Shown one piece after another: positions 42,871-55,661 of a stretch of DNA of 64,000 nt. The stretch covers positions 124,001 through 188,000 of the forward strand of contig CAKJVC010000049.1 of the NCBI GenBank assembly GCA_918026815.1, in the 5' to 3' direction. The translations under genes and the position numbers were made by a program. Within the stretch, counting starts at the first letter, position 1. Each line of letters starts with the position of its first letter. The notes under the pieces are model-generated. The model made no database searches, had not been told where the DNA came from, and worked only from the letters and a program-made list of their open reading frames with translations. Source of the stretch: Chalara sp. BL73 (lineage: Eukaryota; Ascomycota; Leotiomycetes; Helotiales).

Positions 42871-45800
42871 CTACTGTGAGACTGGCCCATTTGGCGGGAC
42901 TCCCCTTCCTCTCGGTGCGCCTCTTGGCGGTCCACGACCACGACCTCTTCCGCGCCCTCTTGCATCGAGGCTTGGAGGCGGTGGCATAGCATTATAGCTG
43001 GCGGGTTGACTATTGCCTCCTCGATTGCCTCGATTCCCCCGATTTCCTCGATTTATTTCATGTGCTCCACGTGTACCGTTCACTGACCCATTGATTGCAC
43101 TGGGCGCTGCCTTAGGCTTATCATTTCTGATAGCCATGTTTGCCATACTGCTGTGGATGGCAGGGGTAGCATTATCAACCCCTCTGAATCCGCCACGTCC
43201 CCGAACTCCACGACCCGTACCATTACCTCTGGATCCATTGTTCAAACCAGTAACGGCACCTCTGAAAGAACCTCTCAATGGTGGTGGTGCACCTGCCTCC
43301 CGGTACTGTTGACCATAAGCATTAGGTGCGCCATATCCACTGGCAGTCAATGGTGTCGAAGCTGGAGCAGGGCGTTTCTCCGCTGCTGCTTTCGACACCT
43401 GAGTTAATTGCTTCTGCGTCAGGTTTAGGACACTAGCTATAGGAACAGTTGACCCACGAAATGGCGTGCATCGTTCTCCGAGACTCGTGCCACTCATGAA
43501 TGTAACATCAAACACAACGTCGAGAAATGTTGTGCGGGCGGTCCTACTGATGCCAACTACCGTACCGCGTGTAGCGATGGGAACACGGCCAGAGTCTTGG
43601 GCGTAAACTACTCGATCACCAAGTGCAAAACGCTGGTTTCCTAGTCTTTGCTCAGCATCAGATGGCTTGAGCAGAGCGCTTCTCGGGACACCCTTCATCT
43701 TCTTGAACTCAGGCTGGGGGCCATTTGTCACTACGACATCCGCCGCTTGCTCAACTGCCATAACCATGTCTGAGTCGAGCTGTTCAGCATCTAATGGCAC
43801 TTTCTCGAATTTATTTGAATCGACAGACTTTAGCCATGCAGCGATTTCCTTGATCTTTGTAACAGCTACATCTTCGTCGTAGAAGTCGCTTTGCTCATAT
43901 TCGTTTCCTTGTGGCTTTCTTTGAATTCCTGCAATGAACTCGGGGAACTTAGTCATATATGTAGTCAATAATTCAATTGCTTTGTCGCTGAATTCCCAAC
44001 CCTTGTCAGATCTGCGCGAATAGCCTAAGACTTTCAGTTTCTTGGACTCAAATTTCAGGTTGAGACCGAGATTGAGACGTGGGAGCCCAAGCGCTGAAAC
44101 GGAAAATGAGGAAGTGATCTTGCTCAAAACCAAGGGGTGCAAGCCAAGCATTTTGGCAATGGCGTAAGATGGTGTATATCGTGTACGGCCGGTATTACTG
44201 CTGATAATTCTACGGGCAAAATCTGGATCCTTCTCCTTAATGGTGGACAACCAAATTTCTGCCTTTTTATCAGCGTGTCCAGTGACTTCTAGAGGTCGGC
44301 CATAGTTGAATTCTCCCAAGAAGAAAGCACGAGCTCCAGGTGGGAACTCCTCTTCGATTGGCAATGCGGCTTTCTCTAAAAATCTCTGATCCTCACTGTG
44401 GACTTCATCCACAATGACCTGGGACGCGAATTCATGTTCCATGCCAGGGATAACAGAGTACTCCTTGATAGTAGCACCATCATCTCTCTTCTTTAAGCCT
44501 TTGAGCAGATGGACATGTGTAATCGATTCAACCCCACCGATAATTATGCCAAGTCGTTTGCTATAATTGTTCTCAATTCTCTCGGCCTTCTTAGACCAAT
44601 CATCGATCTCTTTGGGACCATGATTCTTCGTAATCACTTGACCTGAGCCATCTTCCGCTGGCAGGTAATCAAACAATTCATCAGAGACTTTGACTACCTT
44701 TCCCTCTGACAAGAACGGATAGCCAACGAATACACGTTGGCCCAGTTTTGCTTGAGCTGTCTTAGCACTGGTGCGGAGCTCTGGGTTCTCAATCGTAACA
44801 ACCATACTTTCGTTTCGGCTCTCTGATTGGAACACATTAACCCCGTGAAAGCCTAATGTGGCGTTATAAGGGATGGTAGCCAAACTTGGGAAACCTGCAA
44901 GAGCTTCGTGGCCAAGCTTGACGCCATCCATGAGGCCAACGTGATATTCCAGGCCTTCAATTGTAGGCAAATCAAAGATATTCTCAACACATTTGCAATG
45001 TGCAATATCAGGAAAGATGCCTACGAGCGATGACGGGTAGGTAAAGTCGATATCTGGATCATAAGTGAACTTCAATGATACTCCAAACTCGTTTCTGAAT
45101 TTCTCCCTATCGCTTAGCAAGGCGTTCTTAGGCGCCATAGCGGCGAGTAGCCGTGCCTCATCGATAAAGGGGATCTTAACAACTGCCTCCCACTCCATCT
45201 TCTTGCCGTTCATATCCAGCTCAAAATCGCGAGGATAGAAATCGATGATCGGCGAGTTGGGGTTGGTCATCAGGTCGTGATATACACTTGGCACGATCTT
45301 CTTACTTCGATCGGGAAGCACCCCCATAAGTTGTTCATAGGGGCGAAAAGGCTGCCCAAGCTTGAAATTAACGTCAGCTCCTAAGCCTTTGATAACATCT
45401 ATAGTCTTTGGTCAGTGATTTATAGTAGCATGTAGGGTCGCGTTACATACCTGATATCATTGGCGAGTAGTGATATCGGTAAAACCATGGCCATGATACC
45501 ACGCCTCTATAGTAGTAGTACAGAACCCATTGGAGACCTTGAACATAATTTTCGCATAGCTTCGTCAACTCTGCATCATTATCGCGACCCCACTCAAACT
45601 TTCCCTTGTAGTAATTGTCCTTCCATTCCTGGAATTTTTCTTCATAAACACGATCCGCCTCTGCCTTTGCTTCCTCTTTGGTGACATCGACAACTTGAGC
45701 TTTGTCGTACTGCTTCACGACACGAAGAATTGCGATTTGTGACTCTTCATCCTCTTCATCCTCTTCCTCGTCGATTGACTTGGGGGGGAACGAAAGTTGC

Positions 45801-47174
45801 ATATGACGTACTCCGTCATCGTCTTCCATGGTACGCCATTCCAAATGTAAACTATCAGCCAGTTCTTGGACGAATTTTCGATCCGCAGCAGCTAGAGCAC
45901 TGGAGAGATCCAGTGGCTCATTTGAACGCTGTGTTATATATTTCTTCACTTCTTTGAAGACCGCCTGCTGACGAGTGGTCATGATCACCTTACCAGACTT
46001 TCCTTTCGTCATCACATCCTCTTTGCCCATTTGCTTTCCCTTGAACCAATTTTGATCCGCACTCTCGGACTCGAAAAAACGATATTCAACATGAGATAGT
46101 TCCTCCAATAATACGGCTAGTCTTTTCATGTTGATAACACCACCTTCGTTGATATAGCCCTCACCTTTCGGCAGGACCGATTTATATATCTTGAACATCA
46201 ACGCCAATGCACCTTCATTGATATGCAAATTTGGAAGATTTGGCAAGAAATCGTTCCCGACAAAAAATGCCATAAGAATGAAATCGTCGATAACTCGTTC
46301 CAGGTCAAATGTAAATCCCAACATCCCTTCTTCCTTCAGCTCCTGAAATTCCAGCTCCAAGTATTCTCGTACAATGCATAGATGCATGAGATAGAAATTT
46401 TGATGTTCAAGTTCCTTCGACTTTGTTTTGCTCTGTCTTCCGAATGTAACCTCTTCTCGTAACAGACAGAAATGTGGATCATGACTCAGAAGACCCAGCA
46501 TGATCAAGTCGGCATCGAGACCATACAGACAGTGTCGCATGTTTGGATTGTAATCCAGCTGAGCTTTCGCAAGACGGATGTATTCCATGATCTTATGTTC
46601 TCCTTCCCCCGGTACCTCGTGTCCAGACAGAACTACCTCACAGCCTTGCCAGTCGACGTCCTCAGAAACCTTTTTGTTGATGAAGTACTTGAGCTGCTGT
46701 GTCAACTTGTGCATAAACTCCGTGCCTGAAATGTCAGTTTATTTTCTTCGGTTTACAAGGAATCATACCTGGTGTGATAGCATTACTGTCAAAGGCTTCT
46801 TCCTTGGGCATTTCTTTGCCCTCGCGAATTGCCTTTTCTCTCGCAACTTCAACATCAAGTGCGGTTCTAAATCTTCGAGCTCGTTGTTGATTCATCTTAG
46901 CTCTCGGCGCAACACCGTCAATCGCCATGAAGAAAAGCTGTTTAGGTTTGATCTTCCCAAAGAGGTGCTCGATATAATTGAAAATAGCGATGAACATTTG
47001 TTCCTCAGTCATACGAAAAGTCGCATCGTCTGAATCCTTGTGCGTACAATTGTGAATGATACCATTCATGTCCAGGTACAAGCAATCAAATTCTGGGATC
47101 CTGTTCTCTGCGATTAACTGCGAAATCGCAGGATACCTCTCGCTCATCCATCTGAAGAACTTTGGAACACCCAT
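42871..47174 (-). CDS. XRN1: 5'-3' exoribonuclease 1 (Xrn1/Kem1)
   Basis: Exons 47174–46769, 46725–45451 and 45398–42871 (introns 43 and 52 nt) encode 1402 aa. The start is MGVPKFFRWMSERYP, as in all Xrn1 proteins; the ATG at 47174 is chosen for this reason. The catalytic acidic residues lie in YLDMNGIIHN, FMAIDGVAPRAKMNQQRA, EGEHKIMEYIR, YGLDADLIMLGL and FFVGNDFLPNLPNLHI. The long middle part holds the D1–D4 and SH3-like domains, and the tail is rich in RGN/RGG and Pro (RGRGRGRGPPRG). It degrades decapped, 5'-monophosphate mRNA in the cytoplasm and P-bodies. Length and order are normal for a filamentous fungus. It shares a 499-bp divergent promoter with the Hat2 gene. Confidence 0.97.
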
Positions 47175-47673
47175 GTTTCCGTGAAAGCGCAGTGATCGCA
47201 AGTAGATTCTATCTGATCTGGTATTTGTTTGGTGTAAGCGTCATGCGCTGATCTGCGTTTTGTCGCAAGCAGGTTTGCGTGGCAATGAACGTCTGGTAGA
47301 TTATATCTGCTGCGTCCCTTCTTGTATGCCTATAGATATAGACTATACTTCTACTTCGGCTTCCCCTCCTACAACTCGAGCTTGTCGACGTCGCGAATGA
47401 TATATTGTCTTCGAGGAAAAGAAAACGACTCGGCAGCCTTGTCTCTGCATTGCAAATGGCTCTGGAAAGCGCTAGCGGCCGCAATGCATTTGCAAGCCTT
47501 AAATTCCAGGCGGTACTGCGGATCACTTAACGCGAAATCGTTCAAACGCGTCTTTCAGGTGAAGCAACAGCGCAACCAAATTACGTCTCGAGGTATCCTC
47601 AATAAGCCTCTTGTTTTTCCAATAGCAGACTTTGTGAATTAGATTCTACATACTACAGCGCATTCTACTAGAT
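47175..47673. promoter_or_regulatory. Divergent promoter, XRN1 and HAT2
   Basis: A 499-bp interval with the start codons of two housekeeping genes facing outward. It should contain both promoters. No classical TATA box was seen. The ORFs inside are short and have no known domain. Confidence 0.5.
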
Positions 47674-49174
<1,501 letters not shown>

Positions 49175-49647
49175 ATTGGTGCATGGGAGCATCGATATAC
49201 CCATAGCTGAGGGTACCATGAAAAGGAGTTCAGCGTTCTTTAAGGACATTGGCGTTAAATGGCGATATTCTAAGTTTTTTTGTCATGTAGCTTAGGCATC
49301 ATACACGGAGTCTTTGCGATAGGCGGCATATGATCCCACAATATCTTCTAATATCTGTTGGTGATGATATCTGAGACTTAGCAACTACCCACGTCCAGCC
49401 TCTCTATACTTCAATGCTACTTCCCCCCTGCAATACGTAGCTCATTACGCTCATGCGTTGAATCTGCTCACAACGTCGTTGTATCATTCTAACATCGCAT
49501 TCTGCAGGCTAAGCGAGCAGCCCCTTCAAATGACATATGTCCTCTTTTTACGCCTCTTTGTAACCTTCAAGCAGGCAGCAAATGCCCAATAATGGTGACC
49601 GGTAACCTACGTCACTCCTTTCCTCCCTCCTGTCTAATGAATAACTG

Positions 49648-49699
49648 TTTTTTTTTTTTTAATTTTTTTTTTTTTTTTTAATTTTTTTTTTTTTTTTTT
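49648..49699. repeat. T13-AA-T17-AA-T18 tract
   Basis: Fifty-two bases made only of three T runs separated by AA. It could be an old poly(A) tail on the minus strand or a nucleosome-excluding element; no retroelement body adjoins it that I can recognise. Confidence 0.9.
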
Positions 49700-50312
49700 C
49701 TTCAAATCCCAAGCTCGAATATAGAACTCCCATGTGTAAAACCCATGATCCACCGTGCCCCTGCGCAAAGCTTGTCTATATCAGATCATAAAAGAAGGTA
49801 ATGAGTTCCTATGGTGGACTAGGTTGTTTTGAAGGAAGTAGGTAGATCATGAGGGTAGGTTATTGAACTTGGACAAGTATATGGGAAGAAGAATGCTTGG
49901 TCTATTTTGATCCAAGTGTATTCGTGGTCGCGGTGTTTATCGTGCATGTTAGATCAGCAATTGAGAATTACTTACCGTGAGATCAACATCAAGGAGCTTC
50001 AGATGATGGCTGGCTGCGGCTCGCGTTGATTTTAAGTCGTTGGAACTGTCTTGTCGATGTATGTTCAACAATGAACCTAAAGAGCCATACATGCACGAAT
50101 GCAGCACATCAATCATCGTCATGTTTTCTCCGAGTAGCGAGCCCGGACTGCAGGACTTGATTTATGCTATATACATTCAGGACTGATGTGTTCTATGCAT
50201 TTATGATTGTTCCATTTAGAAATGTGGTACTGCTGGATTTAACGCATATCTAACTGTCAGTGAGAGAATGACTCACTCCAGCTAGAAGGCAATCACACCT
50301 TCGCCCATCGAG

Positions 50313-50320
50313 TATAAAAG
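50313..50320 (+). promoter_or_regulatory. TATA-like box with A-rich leader, target unknown
   Basis: TATAAAAG followed by CT-rich sequence and then an A/C-rich leader (about 50365–50430) ending in AACACATG. This is the layout of a strong fungal promoter. The ATG at 50432 opens only a 9-codon frame, so either the gene is spliced from tiny exons or the transcript is non-coding. Confidence 0.3.
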
Positions 50321-52262
50321 GAGCCGTTTTGATTGCGTTCTCTCTTAGTTTTCATCCTCAGTCTGCGAAAAGATACCAAAATAACACCAAAATACAACCT
50401 ACCTCGAGCTACTAACAAGCAAGGGAAAACACATGTTTCGACGGCCACGTATCACAAGATAAGGTAGACCAGAAACCTAGATTGATTATCCTAGCCACAG
50501 CTAGATACCTCCGCAGCGACAACGAGACCAAGCACCCTGCCCAGGACGCGAGCACGACCGCCAGACCATGAACATGCTTAATGAACGGCACTGGGTCTTG
50601 GGAGGCGATCTCGATATCCGGGACCGTCGTATTAATTGACAGTCTAAGGGCCAGGGAGTACCTTATTGGCACTACTTGACGCCTGTGCAGGCAGCCGGGC
50701 ATAGTGGGCATACGGCGCGCAGATTGGGCTTGGACAGATGTAGCCAGACCGGGCTGGACATCCGAGGACAGGAGGAGAAGGTAGGGAGTGTGGAAGTGCT
50801 TCTTATGATGCGTGATATCAACATGAGATATTGTCGACTATACAAAGGTAGGTTTTGCTAAGCTTGTATGCCAAGATGGATTGAGAAAAGCGTGGCTTTG
50901 ATGCTGCTTGTCAAAAAGCATGGTCAAAACGTAATGCAAACATATCGTTGAGCTTAAATACGAATCATGTTTAGGGCCGTCCCAATGTGTTTGAATCATA
51001 CGTATGTAAGGACGAAACTCACCCAAGCTTGATACGTTTGGAAACAGCCATCTTCTAAAAATGAGTAATGACCTGCAGAAACGCCACAAACGCATCTCTG
51101 TCAAGCCCTGAGCCCCTATACTAAGTTCAACGAGTGCGGTTCTGCAGGCATTGCAACATAAGAACCAGTGCTAACAAGACACAGCTGGCGTAGTATTGCG
51201 GAAAGAGAAGAGGAGAATGAGATCGAATGATATCCAAGCCAAACCCAAATTGAACGTTACAAATATAATGAGGCTCAAAATTGCAAATGATGACGTCGAA
51301 ATAAGAATTTCAACCCGAGCCTAAATGGTGCACTTGCAATTTATACACGATTACATCAAACTTTAGCCCTGCACGGCTGTACGCGTCAACAATATTCCTT
51401 TTGAAATTTCCGCTCCAACCGAGATGAAAAGCCCAATGCTTGATCAACAATTCTGCTGTAAAGTGCTGTTAATAAAGCATTATGTAGCTGTATGTTGTGC
51501 CATCTTTGTCAATAGCGAGCGTTGCGAATAGAGGATGCAAAAGGATGTTTTATGGCCCACCATTGTCTTTGTCCCCAGTCAAAAAGTTTGGAGATCATTG
51601 CCTTCCTGCAGATTCTGAAACACAACACATATGGGATGAAATACGAATGCCACAGCGGATAGGGGTTGATCAGTCGAATCGTTCCTGAACCAGAGAAGTG
51701 AGACGTTGTGTATATCTGCACCTGCTAGGTTTCCTTGCATGTCCGTGTTTGTTCTTTATCTGAGAAGTTGGGGAACTGGATTCCCAGTGTCACTGTAATG
51801 GTAGCACCTGGAGCGCTAAAATTGTACGGTATCTGTGCATCCATCAGAGTAGCTGATTGAGCAACGGGCCTTGGCCGCCGTTACATCTCAAGCATTTAGG
51901 GGTATGATACCGCACCGATTGGGGCGGGTGACATCGACCGAAATCCCACGCTTGCGGGTTCCAAGACAGATGACGGGGGGTCGGAGCGCCAGAGAAGGGG
52001 GTGCACTCGTGGCTTTCACGCTTTCTGCACCTATGTGGACGTGTTGCAGGCTTGCAGCAGGAGGTTCTGGTAAGAGTAGGTTCGGGGTGGTGTGGTGATA
52101 CCTCACAACATGAGCGTGGAAGAGGAAAACACGGACTAAAGTAGGGGAAAGCTACTCATGGATATGCTGGCGCAAATATACAATAATAGACGCCAGCAGG
52201 AGCAATTCCCAGGATGCCAGGGGGAACCCTTCAAGCCACAATTGTTCGAACACCGAGGAAAG

Positions 52263-52320
52263 GTGATTGTGACTGTGACCGTAACCGTGGCCGTGTCCGT
52301 AAGTGTGGGTGTGGGCGTGG
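52263..52320. repeat. Degenerate 6-bp repeat (GTNNNN)
   Basis: Nine to ten consecutive hexamers beginning GT (GTGATT, GTGACT, GTGACC, GTAACC, GTGGCC, GTGTCC, GTAAGT, GTGGGT, GTGGGC). It behaves as a decayed minisatellite; on the minus strand it reads as a Thr/Val-rich frame. Confidence 0.75.
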
Positions 52321-52371
52321 TAGCGGTGATTGATAGTGGGATGCTTTTAGGGGGAGATAAAATGAAACGTC

Positions 52372-52392
52372 TTTTTTTTTTTTTTTTTTTTT
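52372..52392. repeat. T21 homopolymer
   Basis: Twenty-one consecutive T, shortly after the hexamer repeat. Confidence 0.9.
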
Positions 52393-52770
52393 GGTTGGCC
52401 CAGGAGGTCCAGGTTAGGCTTGGGGCTTGGGCTTTGGCTTGGGTTTTGTCATTCGCGTAAATACACTGGGGCGGTGTCGAGCGATCGCTGGGACATCGAC
52501 GATAAATCGGGTGTATCGGATGGTCTGTCAGTGGTTTCAATGAGGACATCTTGCGCAGGCAAAGGTGCCGCCTATACCAAAGGCGAAGGAAGGTGAGGAC
52601 GACTCCTGGGCCTATTGTCCGGCGGGACATCTTCCACCATCGTTCCTTATTGTCGGTGAATAAAGGAAAGTAAAGATGACGGGTCAGTGAGCTGGGGACA
52701 ACCGTCCGTCCCCACAGTCACAGTGGCAGTAAACAAGCAAGTGACGTCCTGTTCATTTCGTCTCTTTTGC

Positions 52771-52789
52771 TCTCTCTCTCTCTCTCTCT
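52771..52789. repeat. (TC)9 microsatellite
   Basis: Nine TC units plus one T in non-coding sequence about 640 bp upstream of the Nrp1-like start. Confidence 0.9.
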
Positions 52790-53430
52790 ATCTTGTGTGG
52801 TGGGAAATCATTTGATACGTACCATGAAGGTAATATAAAATTCAATGCAGTGCAAATAGGGACAAGAAAATCAACGCAAAGAAATCCTCATTAGCCACTT
52901 TTATAAGCATGTAAATTCCTATAAGTTATAGTAGTAGATATAAAGTCAATTCAGGAGGTGGAAAGCATGGATCCCGCAATTGGGGTTAGCCTAGCGCGGG
53001 TCTTTGGTGGGACTGTGCTTTCCGAACAGAAAAGATCGCAAATTGTCAGGTCAACTTCACTTTCTTGACTCCTGCTCCTGTTGCTCCACCACTCCACCAC
53101 CTCCTCCTCCACCACCGCCGTGTCTCTCTCTCTCCTTTCTCTTTATTTCACGACGGTCACGATCCGGTGGAAGGAGCTACAACATCATCATCATCAATCA
53201 ACAACAATAACAACATCATTTGTTTGTTTTGATTTTAGGGAATCAGGTTCAGATCTGTCGCCGCCGCTGACCCTACTCGTCTCTCTTTTTTTTTTCGCCC
53301 TCATTGCTGCCTCTACCCGTCACCCGCCTCAAGCTCTCGCACCGTTTCGGAGCTCTCTCCCACCACTCACCTTTGACCCTTTATTGACGACAGAGAAACA
53401 GGACAGCACACCAGTGCGTGGTCTACCGAT

Positions 53431-55661
53431 ATGTCTTCCACTACACAGAACCCGCAACCCAATCTAGATCGATACGTGGTTATCCATGTAGCTACAACCT
53501 GCGATGAGCATGGCGTTTATGTCACCAAGGACTCTGCGGAGGTGATAGAGCTTGGCTGGATATTGCTGGACGCAAAGACCTGCGACGAGGTATGCTAGAT
53601 GGATACATGCATCCCTTTTGATCCCTACGTAATATGCTGATTGGGATTCTGCAGCTACACCGCGAAAGTGTTCTTGTTAAGCCGATCAACACACCGATCA
53701 CACCGCTTTGCAGTGAGTAGCCTATATTTGAGCTTCAAACGGATAGCACACAAAATTGCATCTGCTAAATGGAGAGCAATTATTGGCGACAGCTACTAAC
53801 GTATATAACAGCAAGCTTGACAACTCTTACTTGGGAGCATGTTCGCAATGCCGGTACCTTCCGGGACGCAATCAACCGCTTTGATACATTTGCAGCCGAG
53901 CATTTGACCGGCCAGAACCTCGATTTCTCCTTCGTCACTCTCGATTCTTGGGATCTGCGTGTCCAGCTTCCTCGCGAAGCTCGTGACAAAGCTGTTGTGT
54001 TACCTCCGTATCTTCAACACTCGAGAACCTTTGACCTAAGGACTGAATACCAGAGATGGCAGCAACATCATCCCGAATCCCTACCATTCGGACCTTCTAT
54101 GCTGTCCAACATCTGTGCCGCACTCGAAGTAGAGCCGGTACAAGCCAGTGCACCAATCAAACACAATTTGCCATTCCATCTGCAGGCTCTAGCACCTGCA
54201 TCTCCTCGTCGTGCTATGGAGGAGGCTGTTACACTAGCAAGAGTCCTCCGAGGGTTGATTCGGAAGTCACAACCTGCCCATGAGCATCCGGATGTCCTCA
54301 CCAGGCCAATGGATGCTCGTGCTGATGTTCGAGCTTTCTTGTCTGAGCGCAGCAAAGTTCTTCACATGGCTGGCCTTCCTCATGATACCACCCAATCTGA
54401 GCTCGAAAGCTGGTTTACTCAGTTTGGGGGGCGCCCTATTGCTTTCTGGACGTTGCGTACTCCAGATCAGCATAAGCCAACAGGTTCTGGCTTCGCGGTT
54501 TTCTCGTCCCATGAAGAGGTCAGCGCATTTTCTTTTTTTCATCTCCATATATTCTGCCAAGCCTGCAATGTGATCCAGATTGTGGTGTCAGCGCCTTACG
54601 AATATATGCTCCTGCTTTATGAAAAGCTCATAAACATGAGTTTCCCAGCGCTCATCAAATTTTTTGACATTCGTGGACATCGTCTAACATCCTACCAGGC
54701 GGCAGAAAGCCTATGCATGAACGGACGGGCTTTGAATGAGAAAGCCATTGAAGTGTCGCCTTCCTCCAGTCGTGTTCTTGACCGTGCCGCAGAAATCTTG
54801 ACTCCTTTTCCACCAAGCAAAAACCGACCCCGTCCAGGCGATTGGACATGTCCTTCTTGTGGGTTCTCGAATTTCCAACGACGTACCGCCTGTTTCCGCT
54901 GCTCTTTCCCAGCAATGAGCGCCGGACCTAGTGGTGACTCCATGGGTGGATATGGCGGTGGCGGGTACGGATACGGCCCACCAGCCATGATGCCTCCTCC
55001 CCAGCATATGGGCCACCATGGTGGTGGAATGGGTGGCCATGGAGGCGGTCGCATGGGTGGCGGTGGTGGTGTCGTTCCATTCCGAGCTGGTGACTGGAAG
55101 TGCGGCTCCGAAGGGTGTGGTTACCACAACTTTGCAAAGAATGTTAGTTGTCTTCGATGTGGTGCAAGCAGAGCTGGTGCTGCAGTTGTTGCAGACTCTG
55201 GCTACCCATCACCAATGGATGCTCCTTCCAACTATGGCGGGATGGGACCAGGATCGATCTCCGGTACTCCTGGACCAGGACCATTCGCCTCTCCGGCAGG
55301 TGGCTTTGGATCTTCTGGTGGTTATGGCGGTCAACATTTCGGCGGGCCTCCAAGCACCTATGCACTCCCATCCGGTCTTGGTGCATCCACCGGGCCATAC
55401 CCATCCCTAAATACTCACTTTGGTCCGTCCAGCGGTGCCCACTCCGCCGGTCCTTTTGACAGTCGCGCTGCTGAACAGGCTTTCCAATCAGCAAGCAACG
55501 GACCAGCATCTGCTGGTCCCTCCAACTTCTATAACAACCAAGGTGATTCGGATCCCTTTGCATTCCTTTCATCCACCATGGGCAACTTATCCATGAGTGG
55601 GGATGCGCGTCAGAATGGTAGCTCATCACAGCTTAGTGCCCCGAGCAAGTCTCCTGCTTAG
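53431..55661 (+). CDS. NRP1: Nrp1-like RNA-binding protein: exonuclease-like domain, RRM, two RanBP2-type zinc fingers
   Basis: Exons 53431–53589, 53655–53712, 53812–54518 and 54699–55661 give 628 aa. Residues about 14–200 resemble the ERI-1/DEDDh exonuclease fold (ELGWILLD, LTTLTWEHVRNAGTFRDAI, FSFVTLDSWDLR). However, the first motif reads VIHVATTCDEHG, where active enzymes have D-x-E, so the nuclease is probably dead. An RRM follows (KVLHMAGLPHDTTQSELESW to EKAIEVSPSS), then zinc fingers GDWTCPSCGFSNF…CFRC and GDWKCGSEGCGYHNF…CLRC, and Gly/Met- and Pro/Ser-rich tails. Yeast Nrp1 is a stress-granule RNA-binding protein. The third intron (54519–54698) is 180 nt, a multiple of three, and free of stops, so an isoform with 60 extra residues inside the RRM is possible. 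Confidence 0.88.

Larger units (their letters stand above)
49175..53430. other. 4.3-kb region without a recognisable gene
   Basis: No ORF here has a domain, conserved start or splice chain I can support. It holds a 52-nt T-rich tract with AA breaks (49648–49699), a TATA-like box (50313–50320) with an A-rich leader after it, a degenerate 6-bp repeat (52263–52320), a T21 run (52372–52392) and (TC)9 (52771–52789). The right end (from about 53040) is the CT-rich 5' leader and promoter of the Nrp1-like gene. A non-coding transcript or small spliced gene could be hidden here. Confidence 0.45.

Noticed and set aside
50412..50711. 99-codon minus-strand ORF with a hydrophobic stretch
   Set aside because: It overlaps the leader after the TATA-like box on the other strand and has no recognisable family; insufficient evidence.
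52136..52630. 164-codon minus-strand ORF
   Set aside because: It is kept open by the T21 run (a Lys run on the minus strand) and the GT-hexamer repeat (Thr/Val-rich), so it is low complexity, not a gene.
53769..53811. ATG at 53769 as the start of the Nrp1-like protein
   Set aside because: It lies in an intron. The exons at 53431 and 53655 supply a conserved N-terminus and join in phase at 53812.
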